Of a DNA stretch of 64,000 bases, positions 1 to 13,300 are shown piece after piece. The stretch is taken from NCBI GenBank assembly GCA_031761405.1, contig JASEVX010000001.1, positions 116,226,609 to 116,290,608 on the forward strand, written 5' to 3'. The DNA is from Serripes groenlandicus. Lineage: Eukaryota; Mollusca; Bivalvia; Cardiida; Cardiidae. The notes below the pieces were generated by a model. That model made no database searches. It saw nothing but the letters and a program-made list of their open reading frames with translations, and was not told where the DNA came from. The first letter of the stretch is position 1, and each line of letters opens with the position of its first letter. A program made the translations under genes and the position numbers.

Positions 1-150
1 TAATCAATTTATAGTGCAATTACGTCGTTTTAAAGATTATTTCAGTTATATCACGACTCAATTTACTTATATTAACGATGTCTGGGTGACTAACCAGTAC
101 TAGGGTAGGAAATGTACCTTTCCTTGCCTATGGCAAATCCACCTTGACTG
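1..150 (-). mobile_element. SINE-B 3' fragment
   Basis: Read on the minus strand, this matches the body and tail of the SINE-B copy at 38780-39005: the GGCAAGG...CCTAG...TACTGGTT block, then the 'cagttatatcac' core and the tail. The tRNA head is missing or lies outside. It is diverged and old. Confidence 0.6.
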
Positions 151-317
151 TTTTGTACTTAAATTGTTCATGATTAGATAGATGTGCATATACCAACAGA
201 CGGAGTACAACACATACATAATAAACGTATTCATGAACAGTTTGTTACATGTGTAAACATACATTTCCGGGTCACTTTGTTCATGTTATTTTATACAGAG
301 TCGCATTCCAACTACAC

Positions 318-395
318 TTAACTCTTTTCCTCATGTAGGCGCATTCTGATGCATCTGCAGCAGACGCATTTTTAAACCATTGTGGGGGAAACAAA
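318..395 (+). mobile_element. TTAA-MITE, left-end fragment
   Basis: It starts TTAACTCTTTTCCTCATG, then has the GACGC-like stretch and GCAGCAGACGC motif of the family. Similarity is lost after the 'ccattgtggg' segment. Diverged and truncated. Confidence 0.6.
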
Positions 396-1058
396 CTTGC
401 TCAACTTGCAACAACTTTTGTTTAACTCTATAGAATAATTAAACTTTCACTTATATTGTTTTTTCATGGTTTTGCTTATACATGTGCTTTCAACGGCCTC
501 TGCTACAGATATGTTGGCTGTGGGGAAGGGTAAAATTAAATCGAACTTGACAAACGACATGATTACGTGATAATATAATTCAACTACACTTTGGTCCATC
601 GCTGAAAGTGCAAACCTTAACCGACATGCAGACGCTGATGCAGTAGAGGACTTTGAGAAAACATTGTTTCATTGGGCGAAAATACTCATAATGAGCACTT
701 TTCCCCTTTGCCAATATGTTTAAAACTTTATTCAATAACTATATTATGATTCATAGAGACTTTCCATAAGTTTACATAAATGCGTTTAAGTCTTATGCTG
801 CATATGTGTTGTGATAATTTTATGATAACCATTTCTTCTGTTTCATTTGAATTGACTGAAACCGTACTTTATATGCATTAAAAACCACATATACATATAA
901 ATTAGAAATACATATTATTGATTCTTCGGACCATACACAATAGTTGCGAATGCCAGTAGAGCATTAATAAAATCGAAAAGAAAGTAGAGTGCATGCTTAT
1001 CAGCATAGTAAGCAGAAACATGTTTCACAAATTTAACTGATAATTACAACCCCCACCT

Positions 1059-1082
1059 CCACACACACACACACACACACAC
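1059..1082. repeat. (CA)n microsatellite
   Basis: About 11-12 uninterrupted CA units follow a short C-rich stretch. Confidence 0.95.
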
Positions 1083-3164
1083 TTACATATTTAACAACGG
1101 CAGCAACACTAGATGTAACAGGCTGAAGATGGAACCACCTCACGAGATAAAGCATCAACCAGAACTAAATTACTTATAAATAACGTTTGAAACGGGAGAC
1201 ATCTGACATGACTTTGCTCAGAAATCATTTGCTCTCGTTATGCGACAAGGTGGGTAAACAAAATGGTACCACTTCATAGACAAAGGAGAACATGTTGGGT
1301 TCTCGTCGGGTAAAGGAGTGAACCAAGGAAGAGTTGTGCAACAGAAGTAGAAGATGATTCTAGTAATGAAACGGGGGAATTTAAGAAATATTATACAGAT
1401 GGGGAGAGTATGTAAATGGTATATATGTGATCGGTGACGCTCATGATGCTGAGTCAAGCAGACACATATATATATAAACATGTTGTAGTACATTTAAGTA
1501 GAATACAATGATGGCTCTATAACATTCATCATCAGAACAGTACAGAATGGCAGACTAAAACTAGATCAACCTTGAGAGGCATCGAGTATTAAAGATAAAC
1601 ATAACGCAGATAATTGACAAGAAGACAAACACTGTAAATATAACAGACTTTGAAACATAAGAGCAACAGCAGAAAAGTAACTACATCGCTTAGAAGATCA
1701 ATTTCAAAGAGAAAGAAACCTGAGTAGTTGTATCTGAAATGACCGCACATTGACAAAAGCATTCTAAATAATATTAAAGTATTGGGCTGTAAAAAGCTTT
1801 CACCAGGTAGTGTTGGAGAAGTGGGTAGAAAAGCTGCTGAATTAAGATTGTGTTCGCGATAATCATATAACTATTGTTTTTCAGGTGTTGTTTGTCTCGG
1901 CGCGACTTAGTAGCGAAAGTGAGATAAAGGTCTTGCTTTTCTGCGAGTGGTGGCGACGTCAAGCATTTGCCGTAAGCTCAACCTTTCGTTTCTTTTACGT
2001 TTTCTAAAAAGTTGCATGTGCTAGGGCCTAACAACTTGGATCATAGCTGCTGATTGTATGTTGTTGTTGATGCGGCAATTTGATGTCTGTAGCTTATTTT
2101 CTTGGCGAAACACATGTAGGTCGTTGGATTTTGAGAATTGAACATGTCTCTCTCGTAAGATTGACTTCAAAGTTCGCACACACATATGGTTTTTGTCTTT
2201 TACACTTGTATTGCTAGCCAAGAAGGGGGACGTAACTAACAGGTCTGTATGGAACACTCTTGTTTTATATTATTTTATGAGCTCTTTCTATCCGAATGCA
2301 GGAGAAGCTCAAGGCTCTCCGTATTATATGTATGCAATACATGTATAATACATGTATATGTGTTGTTTATGACGGACGTCCCCGACGTGACAACGATGGC
2401 GTGTCAGTTATGAAGCTTGATAGGATTTAATTTGTTATTTTGCTTGTAACATATTCAACGGTCTCATTTAAATGAACCATGACTCTTGTCATATATACTA
2501 TTGTAAACTTATTTGAAAATGAATATTACTAGCAGCATGGTGTGAATAAGTTTGTGACAGAATAAATAGTATCCCTGAGTTTCCACGAACGTTTTCTATA
2601 GAATAAAAGAGCTGATTTATAAGTTATGAGCCTGCGAATACCATTAACCAATAAGAAAACAGTGACATTGCGTTTACGAACAATTTCTGGTTGGAGTGCT
2701 CTTGTCAAATTCAAACATCGCCTGCGTTATTTGCATGTTCACTTCCGCATCTAAGTCTGCTGTGAACGAGTCTTTATTGGATACGATTTGAGACTAGACA
2801 CCCCATTCCGGGATCTACACCGCTTGCGGCGTATATATGGTAAAATACCCGTTGTAGAATAACACATTTCATATCGTACGACTGGTTGATCTCTGAGAGA
2901 TAATGGATTAAGTGTGTTGTCGCCGTGGTGCACTGAAATGTGTGTACTGTTGTAAACGGCAGAAAACCTCGCTTAATCAAAGTTTTGCATATTCAGCTTG
3001 TTTATACATACTTTTAATTGCTGTTATTCTCATATTTATTCGCGCTATTATTTTCCTGTATCTAGTTATAACATCTTTCTTTAATTTTTCCAATGTGCTA
3101 ATTGATAGTATATGTGGGAAGGTAGTCAGTTGCATAGGAAGAATGTCATGTGGTGTATAGGTGC

Positions 3165-3250
3165 GAGAAAGTCAGAAATCTCAAATCATATGATTTAGGC
3201 ATTTTGATGTAACTGAAAACTGTTGAAAACGTCGTTAAATTCCAATCAAT
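3165..3250 (+). mobile_element. SINE tail fragment
   Basis: It carries the shared SINE tail (gatgtaactgaaaactgttg, then a cgtcgttaaattccaatcaa-like end) but no tRNA-like head. The nearby open frame at 2912-3160 is not supported as a gene. Confidence 0.5.
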
Positions 3251-3713
3251 AGTTATTTTATTTTGTTATCTACATTTTAAAAATCGAATTCTTCTTTTTA
3301 ATGAAAGTTTCTAACTGCTTTCTTTTTCACAATAATATCAAGCAAACGCAGACTATTATTAGAAACTGTAAATAAGCACGTTTCTTCTTTCTTCAAATTG
3401 TAACTACACTGAAATAATTATACAACATGAAGAAGTGAACGGCCGTTATATACCCGAGTTATCGCCTTGTCCGTTACTTTATAAACCGATTATTACAATA
3501 AGCGTGGCCTTATTGTGATACCGGTGCCGCATTTAGATCACGGTAAATATCGATTTTTCACTCTTCGCGGGACAATGTAACTGTTCTCGAAACCATGGTA
3601 AATTTTTGTCCGTATGTACAGTATTGACAAATTGAGCCACTGAGTCTTAAATTTCGACAGCAGTATCCTTAATTGACTTACAAATTGGATCATAATTGAT
3701 GACCTTTTAAATT

Positions 3714-3920
3714 TCACGAGAACAATTCTTGTGGATTCTGACAAGATGCAGTGGCATCGTCCAATATAAATTGTTTCAATTTATACACATTCTCGTGAAA
3801 ACGTAAATGTTCATATAACTGGAGGATTTTAACCATCTCTTGGTAAATAAATATCAAGACCTGATCTGGATGGATATTGTGTTGATCTTCGCTTCCTTTG
3901 TAATACGGTGGTAGATCCAA
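3714..3920 (-). other. Unassigned open reading frame, possible exon of a divergent gene
   Basis: A 68-codon minus-strand frame begins at a TTG, not an ATG, and an in-frame stop lies five codons further upstream. Its translation looks protein-like, with an amphipathic helical stretch (QVLIFIYQEMVKILQLYEHL) and an acidic patch after it. It ends about 360 bases before the SSBP start codon, so it could be an exon of a head-to-head gene. I do not recognise the family, and a second frame over the same bases is also open. It may be chance. Confidence 0.2.
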
Positions 3921-4034
3921 ACTTATCAGCGGTCATCGTCGGTTTCTACTGAAAGCGTAATACCATAAGATCTGTTGCTTCCTGAAGTTTATCCGCGGTA
4001 CGCGCCTAGTCGAGTCATGTGTAAAACAAGCACT

Positions 4035-4077
4035 CGATCTATTTACAACTTCGATCTACATGTAACGAAATAGATCG
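4035..4077. promoter_or_regulatory. 10-bp inverted repeat upstream of SSBP
   Basis: CGATCTATTT at 4035-4044 is repeated perfectly inverted as AAATAGATCG at 4068-4077 with a 23-nt spacer. A third CGATCTA lies between them. No known factor is assigned. Confidence 0.35.
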
Positions 4078-4086
4078 GGGATAATA

Positions 4087-4101
4087 TTGGCTTTGTGCCA
4101 A
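4087..4101. promoter_or_regulatory. NFI-type palindromic site
   Basis: TTGGC, five bases, GCCAA matches the full nuclear factor I consensus exactly. It lies about 190 bases upstream of the SSBP start codon. Function is inferred from the motif alone. Confidence 0.4.
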
Positions 4102-4178
4102 AGCGTCTTTGTCGCTGTAGCACACGATGGTTATGTAGAGGCTGTTTCGCGTTCCCCGAGTTGTGTTAAATATATTGA

Positions 4179-4185
4179 CCAATCA
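4179..4185 (+). promoter_or_regulatory. CCAAT box
   Basis: CCAATCA matches the NF-Y core. It lies about 100 bases before the start codon, just after an AT-rich TTAAATATATT stretch. The start of transcription cannot be placed from sequence alone. Confidence 0.4.
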
Positions 4186-4283
4186 GATTCGCTTTCACAT
4201 TAAGACTTCACACAGTTGCCGTGACTACGGGGTCAGTGTCGTCCTTGATAGTTTGACAGGTGCTTGACAGATCAGCTTGCAGC

Positions 4284-4339
4284 ATGTACGCTAAAGGGAA
4301 GGGGTCTACCGTCCCCTCGGATGCTCAAGCCAGAGAAAA
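4284..4339 (+). CDS. SSBP: SSBP exon 1 (coding part)
   Basis: It encodes the N-terminus through ..QAREK. The ATG has A at -3 and begins the expected [12 protein letters not shown] N-terminus. The exon ends inside the Lys codon (phase 2) and is followed by donor GTAAGT at 4340. The 5' UTR limit is not visible. Confidence 0.95.
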
Positions 4340-7300
4340 GTAAGTAAATGCTTATTTTTTCCGAAGAATTAATTTTTAAGATGTTTATTTATCGATTGAT
4401 CATCCCAGTCGCGTATTGTATTCTAACGCTCTTTGTTGCGGCAATCTTCCAGTATCCACCTGCGATTGGGGATGCCCCATTCAAATAGTGGAAGAATGGC
4501 TGTTCCGGTAATCATGCACACCCCAAATGTGTACATTCTGCATGTGTTATTATTTATGAAACAATTGATTTGTTCTACGCCGTTAAATTGCTGACTGTTG
4601 ACTCATTAGAGCGTCAAGAATGTTGAATTCTTCAACATCACGTCAATATGTAACAAAAACCGGGATGTTGAAGACTGACATCATTGAAATCAAAATAGTT
4701 TTCCCCCATGTTTACATTTCTCAACGTGTTCCACTGGAAGTTGTCCCTTCATCATTTTAAAATTTAAACATCACACTTGTAATGATATATGAGCCTCTTT
4801 GGATAATGGTCACTTTCTGACAATTATCATCAGGGTAGATCAAGATCGTCTCACACATTTCTACAACCTGATCGTTGGTCATATCCCTACTTGAAGATTG
4901 TTTACTTTAATGACCATTGTTTGGATGGCGAGTAGATCTAGTGCACATATCTTTATCAGAATGCATACCCACATGTTGATTTTGATCTTGAGTTGTCACT
5001 AATGTCTGAAGGTGTATTGTCTTACATCAGGGACTACTAATATGGTTAGATCTCAATAGTTCAATGTGTCAGTGCTGTCTATACTCTATCCATTGTGAGG
5101 GTAATGTAGAAGACTGAAGTTTATTCATATCAGTGGTGCTTGAACAAAATCTTTCAAAATAATATCAGACGACTGGATAAGCAGGAGGAAACTGGTCTTT
5201 ACCCCACACTTTGTCTTATTTCACAACAAACCGTTTGTTGTGAGTACTCAAAATAATTGTCACAGTGAGAAGGTTCTTTTAATGCCCGACAACATAGGAT
5301 TTAAGCGTCAAATAAGGATTTTTTAAAAACATGAAAAATGTCCTTATCTAGAGCTCTGATTTTTAGAAAATTAAGGAAATTGTTGACCGAGTGAACCGTG
5401 TTGATTCTGACAAATCATGATTCCTCAGTCAGTATCACAAGGGGCTATCAATCTAAGTGTCAGGACTATTAATCCCGTCATGGCCACTCATTCTTTTCGA
5501 TGATTGACAAGTTATCGCGACTAGCATCATATGTTTTTTACTAGTAGGCCAAATGTCTATGTGGGAAAGAAGCCTGGACTTGCCTGGGAAGAAAGATCTG
5601 TGAAGTACTGGGTTAGAGTGTCAGGAAACACAAGTTGGTGAACTGGCCTGGCCGCTGTGGTATAAATGAGATACAGATGAAAAATGGCATTAATCCCATA
5701 TGTGAAAATGCAGCAGCGGAATACTTCTAAAAATCAATGCGGCCAAAGGTGAAATTATTCAATATGAGCAATTTCTTCTTTTGCCACAATGTCTTCAAAA
5801 GTCTCCTGCTTCAGATGTGTCAAAAGGTGTCTGTAACTTGTAAGTGGGAAAGTGTTTAAATTCAAAACAGTTCACTTATTTACTTCAGTCTCATGTAGTC
5901 CTTCGTCATTCTCTTGACACAAATCTTTGAGTGTAGTCGGCAACCCTACTAACATAATTATTATTATTATATATGATCTTTTATTTTTAATTATGCAATT
6001 TGAATGATTGAATGGCAAAACAGTTGGAGACATGACCATTTGGACCATGCATGCTGATCAGAATCTGTTCAGTTATCTGTATAACCCACTGGTCATTAAA
6101 GTTTTAAATACATTGAAATTGTATAGGCAATTTTTACTCGACTTATTATAGTTTGTCTGTTTTTCGAAGAAAGAAAGTCGGGCTATTGTGATACCCTTGG
6201 CGTCGTCGTCACGAAACTTGAGCGTTAACTCATAACTTAAAAATCATTCAACATTTTCAAATGAAACTTGATACACATGTTCCCAGGAACTATACACATG
6301 ACTATGGCTTTAATAACGATTCAGAACTACTTGATACACACGTTCCCAGGAACTATACACATGACTATGGCTTTAATAACGATTCAGAACTACTTGATAC
6401 ACACGTCCAGGAACTATACACATGACTATGGCTTTAATAACGATTCAGAACTACTTGATACACACGTTATCAGGAACTATACACATGACTATGGCTTTAA
6501 AGTTTAATAACGATTCAGAACTACTTGATACACACGTTCCCAGGAACTATAACACATGACTATGGCTTTAATAACGATTCAGAACTACTTGATACACACG
6601 TTATCAGGAACTATACACATGACTATGGCTTTAATAACGATTCAGAACTACTTGATACACACGTTATCAGGAACTATACANNNNNNNNNNNNNNNNNNNN
6701 NNNNNNNNNNNNNNNNNNNNNNNNNNNNNNNNNNNNNNNNNNNNNNNNNNNNNNNNNNNNNNNNNNNNNNNNNNNNNNNNNNNNNNNNNNNNNNNNNNNN
6801 NNNNNNNNNNNNNNNNNNNNNNNNNNNNNNNNNNNNNNNNNNNNNNNNNNNNNNNNNNNNNNNNNNNNNNNNNNNNNNNNGTATAATGTAAATCAATTTA
6901 TTATTCATAATATAAATGTGTTCTTCAAATTTAATATAGACACATTTTTATGAATATGGAACAAACAATTTTTTATAACATCATGGTAAAAGGAGATATG
7001 GCTCACAATGAGGAATTTCTTAAATTGGCAAACTGTTTATATCTCTTCAATAATTATGCTTTCATTTATAAAGATATTTTCTTATTTTTACCTTGATGTT
7101 TTTCAAAGTCGTCCGCTGCCCATTTGTTGTATGTGGGGATATCGAAGGCTGCATCATTTATCGGCTCACACCACATAAAAAGTCTTAACCCTTTCCCTCA
7201 TACGCCAATTCTGCAGCAGACGACTTTGAACATAATTTGTCAAAAAATAGAAAATCTCTTTAACCCTTTCCCTCATACGCCAATTATGCAGCAGACGACT

Positions 7301-10300
7301 TTGAACATAGTTTGTCAAAAAATAGAAAATCTCTTTAATTGAATGGATAACCTATATGACTAAAAGTGGGAAATATGTTGACGAAGGGAGAAATTGCTTG
7401 CTGCAGAGGCATCAGAAAGCAGGGAAAGGGTTAAATAGTATGCAACTATGTGCATTTCATAATAATATACATATTATGTCCTTTTTCTGTATCTTTATCT
7501 TTATGCCTCTTGATTTTGTTTCTTCTTATAAAAAGGTAGAAAACTGTTTTGCTAATTAAAGATGAATTTATTCATAAATACTGCCAACATTTCCTGTTAT
7601 TAAAAGCTTAACCAACATTCAAATTTGTTTCTCTCCCCCCCCCCCCCCCCCCCCCCAATGTAGCAAATAAAGTTGGTCGCAGTATTCTTATATATCCTCA
7701 CTCAGTGGTATACAGAAGTGGTAGAACGCCCATTACGGGTGCCGGTTTGAACTTAGATTCCTGGTCGAGTCATACCAAAGACTTTAAAAATGGTAGTAAT
7801 GGCCGCATTGACTTTCCCTCCTTTGCGCTCAGGGTTGTGGGGTTAGCATAACAACTGCCTTGCTGGTGTTAGTAAAATATTCCCAGAAGTAGTAGCAACT
7901 TACCCAGGAAACACCTTGATATAACTGAAAAATTGTTGAAAGGGGGGGGGGGGGGGCGTAAAAGACCATGCATACAAATAAACACACACGTCTTATTTTG
8001 TCATGCTTGTCTTTCAAATTGTGTTGCTTTTGTTTACATGAAATTAAAAAGGTTTGGTAATGCTCTAATATTTCTTATTGTCTTGACTTGTTGTTGCAAT
8101 TAAAAATTGGAAAATAACATGCGCTAGTTCAGGAACAGTTGCAAAATTGAGTATTTCATGCTTCAATTTATCTTTGATGGCAAACTATCTACATTTGATT
8201 TGTGGTTCTGATTGATACAAGTAAGTTCATTAAACCCTTTCCCACTTGCAGACACACATCAAAAACATCATAATATGTTATTTTTGTCTTGCCACAATGT
8301 TATCAACTCTATTTAATGATAACTTACTATTATAGAGACTTACACATGTTTTCAAAGTTGTCTTGTTGCAGAATTTTTGTATGTGGGAAAAGGTTAATAT
8401 GTCTACAACTTGTCTCTAATACATGCAAGGACACATCATCAAGTTTAAGAAAGGGAATATTTTCATGAAGGTCAGGATCAGGTCAATAATATTGTTGATT
8501 TTTGAGTAATATCCCTTTTTTTTGTTGCAGAAATCTTTCTATGCCTCTGCAGCAGACAGCTTTTCAAAACAATATTGGAAAAGGAGAAATTCAAAACAAG
8601 TAATTTTTTCTTTGCCCAAAATGTTTTCAACTCTGTCAAAATTGTCAAATTGATATCCAGGAGCATCCTTTAGTATATATACCTGACCTGACATAATTTT
8701 AATTCATGATACACATCTTATATACGAGTTGAAAACAAGGCACAAAATAACATGTTTCTGTATATATCATAAACTAGGGGAATGAAAAAAATGCATGTTT
8801 TCTTTTGAAGTAAAATATTAAAAATGTTTAAAATATTTGGATAAAATGTTTTTAAAATGCATGCTTTGAACAAGTTTAATCAAATATGAGTGCACATGTC
8901 CGCAGTAACATTTTAACTTAAGACACCCTGCGCTGTTTCTTAAAACGATCAATAATGTGCTTACTGTGGGCTGCGACTGCTGTCCTGACTCGTCTAACCA
9001 TGGGTCCTACAAAATAAGTGATGGTCCTCTGTTGGATGTTATTTCTATCCCAAATCAGGGTATTTGGAACGTTGTCACGTTTTCTAACACATTGTGATGA
9101 TTAAGGAAGTCGGGTAAACCCCTGTGGTTTAGCATTAGCTCTTGGAACACAAGGTTGCAAGCATGGATAAGCTGGATCACTGTGAGGTTGCAGCACCTGA
9201 TCATGATAGTGACTTGCTGTAAGTTTGTCTTGAATAACAACTAAAAGTGTTCTCACGCCATGTGAAATTCCTACGCAGACCATCACAGATCCTTACCCAA
9301 ATTTCTCGAACAAAAGCATCTGCAAAAGGCTCACCAAGACGTTGATACAGATCTTGTCATTTGTCTGATCTAAAAGAGTAAACATCACACATTGCCAATG
9401 AGTCGGCAGAAACATTATGTGCATTCAGCCATTACATTCGATGCTCATTTCATCTGGACGTTAGTGGCAGGCCAACACATAGACTTCGTGGCATTAAATA
9501 TATCTCCCGCAACTGATTTCTGACCATTTTCGGACTATTTTGACATCAATGAGTACAGATCAAGCCTCTTGTTGTCTTCGCTGTGGTCTTAATTCAGCTC
9601 CTGAGGTGTGAGAGACGTATTACTCTAACCTGACGTTGGCTGAAGCGCTCAGACAAGGGAGATGTCATTGTTTCATGCACGCCTGGGTTACATGATGTTG
9701 TGAATGACCCTACAAAAGCAACTCAATAGCTCTACTACCCCTATCAACCTCGGAAAAGGCGCACTATCCTGTACTCATCTTCATCTGATTTTTTGTTCAG
9801 TTAATGTGAATGTTTTAAAAGCTTGATTTTGGTATGGTTTTCAAAATAGTAATGCTAGTAGTATAGTACTACCCGGGTTATGTTTTAATGATTTCTGAAT
9901 ATATAAATATTGTGTTGCACGAGATCATGCTTAACCAAATTGTTCTACACTGGACACAAAAGAGTATAACCATGATCACCACATGTGAAATTGATATAAT
10001 TTTGGTGAATCAATAAAAAAGTTATGTAACTGAAACCGAACTTGTGTTTATTATTTCTGCTAGTATTTATAACTGGAGTGTATTGCAGAATCCAAATCCC
10101 TTTAAATCTTATTTATGTGTGCTATTTTTAAAGCATCAACCACTTTGTTTTAACTTAACACAAATGAATTTTTCGCAGGAAAAGTTTCATTTTACTCAAG
10201 CTGTCGCACTTCCTAAAATTCACTGAAGTTAAAAACAACCATCCTGGTAACAATTCGATAATTATGACCCCAATTACCTTATTTTACCCATCTATGCTTT

Positions 10301-13300
10301 GTAAATGTATTAACTCTTTCCCATATGTAGACGCATTTTGACTCTTTTGCAGCAATGACTTTTGAAAACATTGTCACAAAAGGTGAAATTGTTCATGATG
10401 AGCTTATTCTCCTTTTGCTGCAATGTTTTCAACTCCATTTATCAAGATAGATTCCTGGTGGCTCAGTCTGTAGCAATGCAGGCTGTGAATCCAGGGGTTG
10501 TGGGTTCAAACCCCAGCTCAGCAAACATTCTTTCAGATGTTTTACAGTAACACTGTGACAAGCCTCATCTGTCTTCCTCCAATGGGATAATGTTCTTATT
10601 GTGGAAAATCAGCAAGTTTGATGGCTTCATGCAAAACAGTTGTAACTACATCTTGTAACAAGTCGTAGTTACAACCGTTTTGCATGAAGCACACAATTAA
10701 TTTTCTGTTGTTGAAAAGTCTGTTGTTAAGAGAACTGGTGTGGGAGAGCCAAGAAACACATGAGTAGGTGAAGCGGCCACCGTGATATGACTGCACCTAT
10801 TGTTGCAGCCTGTGTTAAACGCCAAACAATAAATAAATCAACCATTTATAAGGATTTTACCATATATTAATGTGTAGATGTTTTCAAAACTGTCTGCTGC
10901 AGATTTAGTGTATGTTGGAAAGAGTTTAAGGATAAATTAATTGTAACCTGGAAAATTGGAAGATAGCCAACGATCTAGTTGGAAAAACGTTCTACAAAAA
11001 GGAGAAATATGTTCTTTATGGGCAGTTTCTTCTTTCCCAACATGTTTTCCAAAGGTGTCAAATGTTGTCTGTACCATGAAAATTAGGTAGATGTTGCATA
11101 TTTGAAAACATTTTCCTGGAATTAATTTTGTTTAAAACATGGGAAAAGGGGATTTATTTTTATTTTCAAAGATTATTTTCAGTCGTCTGTATCAGGGGAT
11201 AAGGTTAAACGGCATTATGTCACATAATGCAAAATACTGTAAAAGAAGCATAACACTTTTCCAATACCATAGATTCTCCTCAGTCCACTGTCGGGTAATA
11301 AAACTAATACCACCTCCTTGGTGTTGTAGTGGAAGAGCGTCAACCTCGGGTGTGGGAGGTTGTGGGATCAATCTACAACAGGGTCCTTCCAAAGACTCTA
11401 AAAAGGTTTTGTAATGGCCTTCCCTCCATGACACTCATGATTGTTTGGTTAGCATCACTACTGATTCTCTAATGTCAGGTTAAGTAGACCAGTAGTAATG
11501 GTAACTTAATCAGGAAACACGGTTATATAACTGAAACATTGTTGAAAGTTGCGTAAACATCATTCAAACAAATCCAAACAATCCAAAACAAGGTGTTGAT
11601 GGATGTTAATAATGGTCAGGGTTGTTCAGAAAGCATAATTATATCTTCCCCATTACATCATACATGGGGGTGACATATTGTTTTTGCCCGTTCCGTCCGT
11701 CCTTCCGTCTGTCACACTTGTTTCCGCTCAATAACTGAAGAACGCTTGGGCGTAGGAACTTCATACTTGGTATGCAGGTTGGTCATGACCAGTAGCTGAC
11801 CCCTATTGATTTTGATAACAGAAGGTCAAAGGTCAAGGTCATGGTGACCTTGTGAGGTAAAAAATGGTTTCCGCTCAATAACTGAAGAACGCTTTGGCTG
11901 AGGAACTCCATACTTGGTATGCAGGTTGGCCATGCCTAGTAGAAGACCCCTATAGTTTTTGCTTGGGCCCAGGAACTTCATACTTGATATGCAGGTTGGT
12001 CAATACCAGCAAATGACCCCTATTAATTTTAAGGTCACTAGGCCAAAGGTCAAGGTCACAGTGGTCAAGGTCACATCCGTCACACTTGTTTCCACTCAAT
12101 AACTGAAGAACGCTTGGGCATAGGATCTTCATACTTGGTATGCAGGTTGGTCATGACCAGTAGATGAGACCTATTGATTTTGATGTCAGAAGGTCAAAGG
12201 TCAAGGTCATGGTGACCTTGTGAGGTAAAAAATGGTTTCCGCTCAATAACTGAAGAACGCTTGGGCCGAGGAACTCCATACTTGGTATGCAGGTTGGCCA
12301 TGCCCAGTAGAAGACCCTATTAATTTGAGGTCAAAGTCAAGGTCACAGTGACCTTGAGCTGAAAGGTCACAGTGACAATGAGCTGAAACATTGTTTTTGC
12401 TTAATAACTGTAGAATGCTTTGGCCATGGAAGTTAATACTTGGTGTGCAGGTTGGTCACCACCAGTAGATGACCCCTATTGATTTTGAGGTCACTAGCTT
12501 GACGGTCAAGGTCATGGTAACCTTCAGCTGAAAAATGGTTTCCTCTCAATAACTAAAGAATGCTTATGTTGAGGAACTTTATACTTGGTGTGCAGGTTGG
12601 TCCTAACCAGTAAATGACCTTTATTGAATTTGTTTGATTTTGAGGTCACAAGGTCAAATGTCGAAGGTCACGGTAACCTTCAGCTGAAAAATGTGTTTTA
12701 CTCAATAACTCAAGAACGATTATACTCAGGAACTTCATACTTGGTGTGCAGCTTGGTCCTAACCTGTAGATGACTATTGATTTTGATGTCAGTAGGTCAA
12801 AGGTCAAGGTCGCAGTGACCTTTGGCTGAAAAATGGTTTCCGCTCAATAACTGAAGATTGCTTGGGCCCAGGAACTTTATACTTGGTGTGCAGGTTGGTC
12901 ACCAGCAGCAAATGACCCCTATTGATTTTGAGGTCACTAGGTCAAAGACCAAGGTCATGGTAACCCTCAGCTGAAAAATGGTCCGCTCAATAACTGAGGA
13001 TTGTCACTGTTGCTTCATCTCCAGTCTAAAACTAAAAAAATTCATCTCCATCATTTCTTTTCCTCCCCTACGACCACACAAATGGGGAGACAAGCGCTTT
13101 TTCAAAAAAGCAATCTCTAGTTAGAATTATGACTGTCAGATGCAACTATGTTGGGCTATAATATTGCAAATTTACCCAGAAAACGCATATCAATGAAATA
13201 TACTCTTGAAAATGTCATATATCTCATAAAAAGTCCTTTGTTCCTTGACCTGAGAGTGTTGTAATAATGATGTTGATGACTATTGGCAAAGCTAAGAAAA

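Larger units (their letters stand above)
1..4283. other. Upstream non-coding region of the SSBP gene
   Basis: No gene is confidently recognised here. It holds a minus-strand SINE-B tail at the left edge, a broken TTAA-MITE at 318-395, a CA microsatellite, another SINE tail near 3.2 kb, an unassigned minus-strand open frame near 3.7-3.9 kb, and promoter-like motifs in the last 250 bases. The remaining sequence, for example 400-1050 and 1100-3100, shows only short AT-rich open frames without recognisable domains. Confidence 0.6.
10310..10929 (+). mobile_element. TTAA-MITE, older subfamily, split by a SINE-A
   Basis: Left part 10310-10442 starts TTAACTCTTTCCCATATGTA; right part 10842-10929 ends TGTTGGAAAGAGTTTAA. 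Removing 10443-10841 plus one copy of the flanking CCATTTAT restores the family order. Confidence 0.8.

Noticed and set aside
2912..3160. 82-codon open frame with a hydrophobic stretch
   Set aside because: Ends at a SINE tail, AT-rich codon use, no signal of a real gene.
6525..6953. 142-codon open frame across 6.5-6.95 kb
   Set aside because: Minisatellite plus 200 N; not a real reading frame.
10970..11065. Further TTAA-MITE copy
   Set aside because: Only GGAGAAAT...CAGTTTCTTCTTTCCC and AACATGTTTTCC are left; too decayed to delimit.
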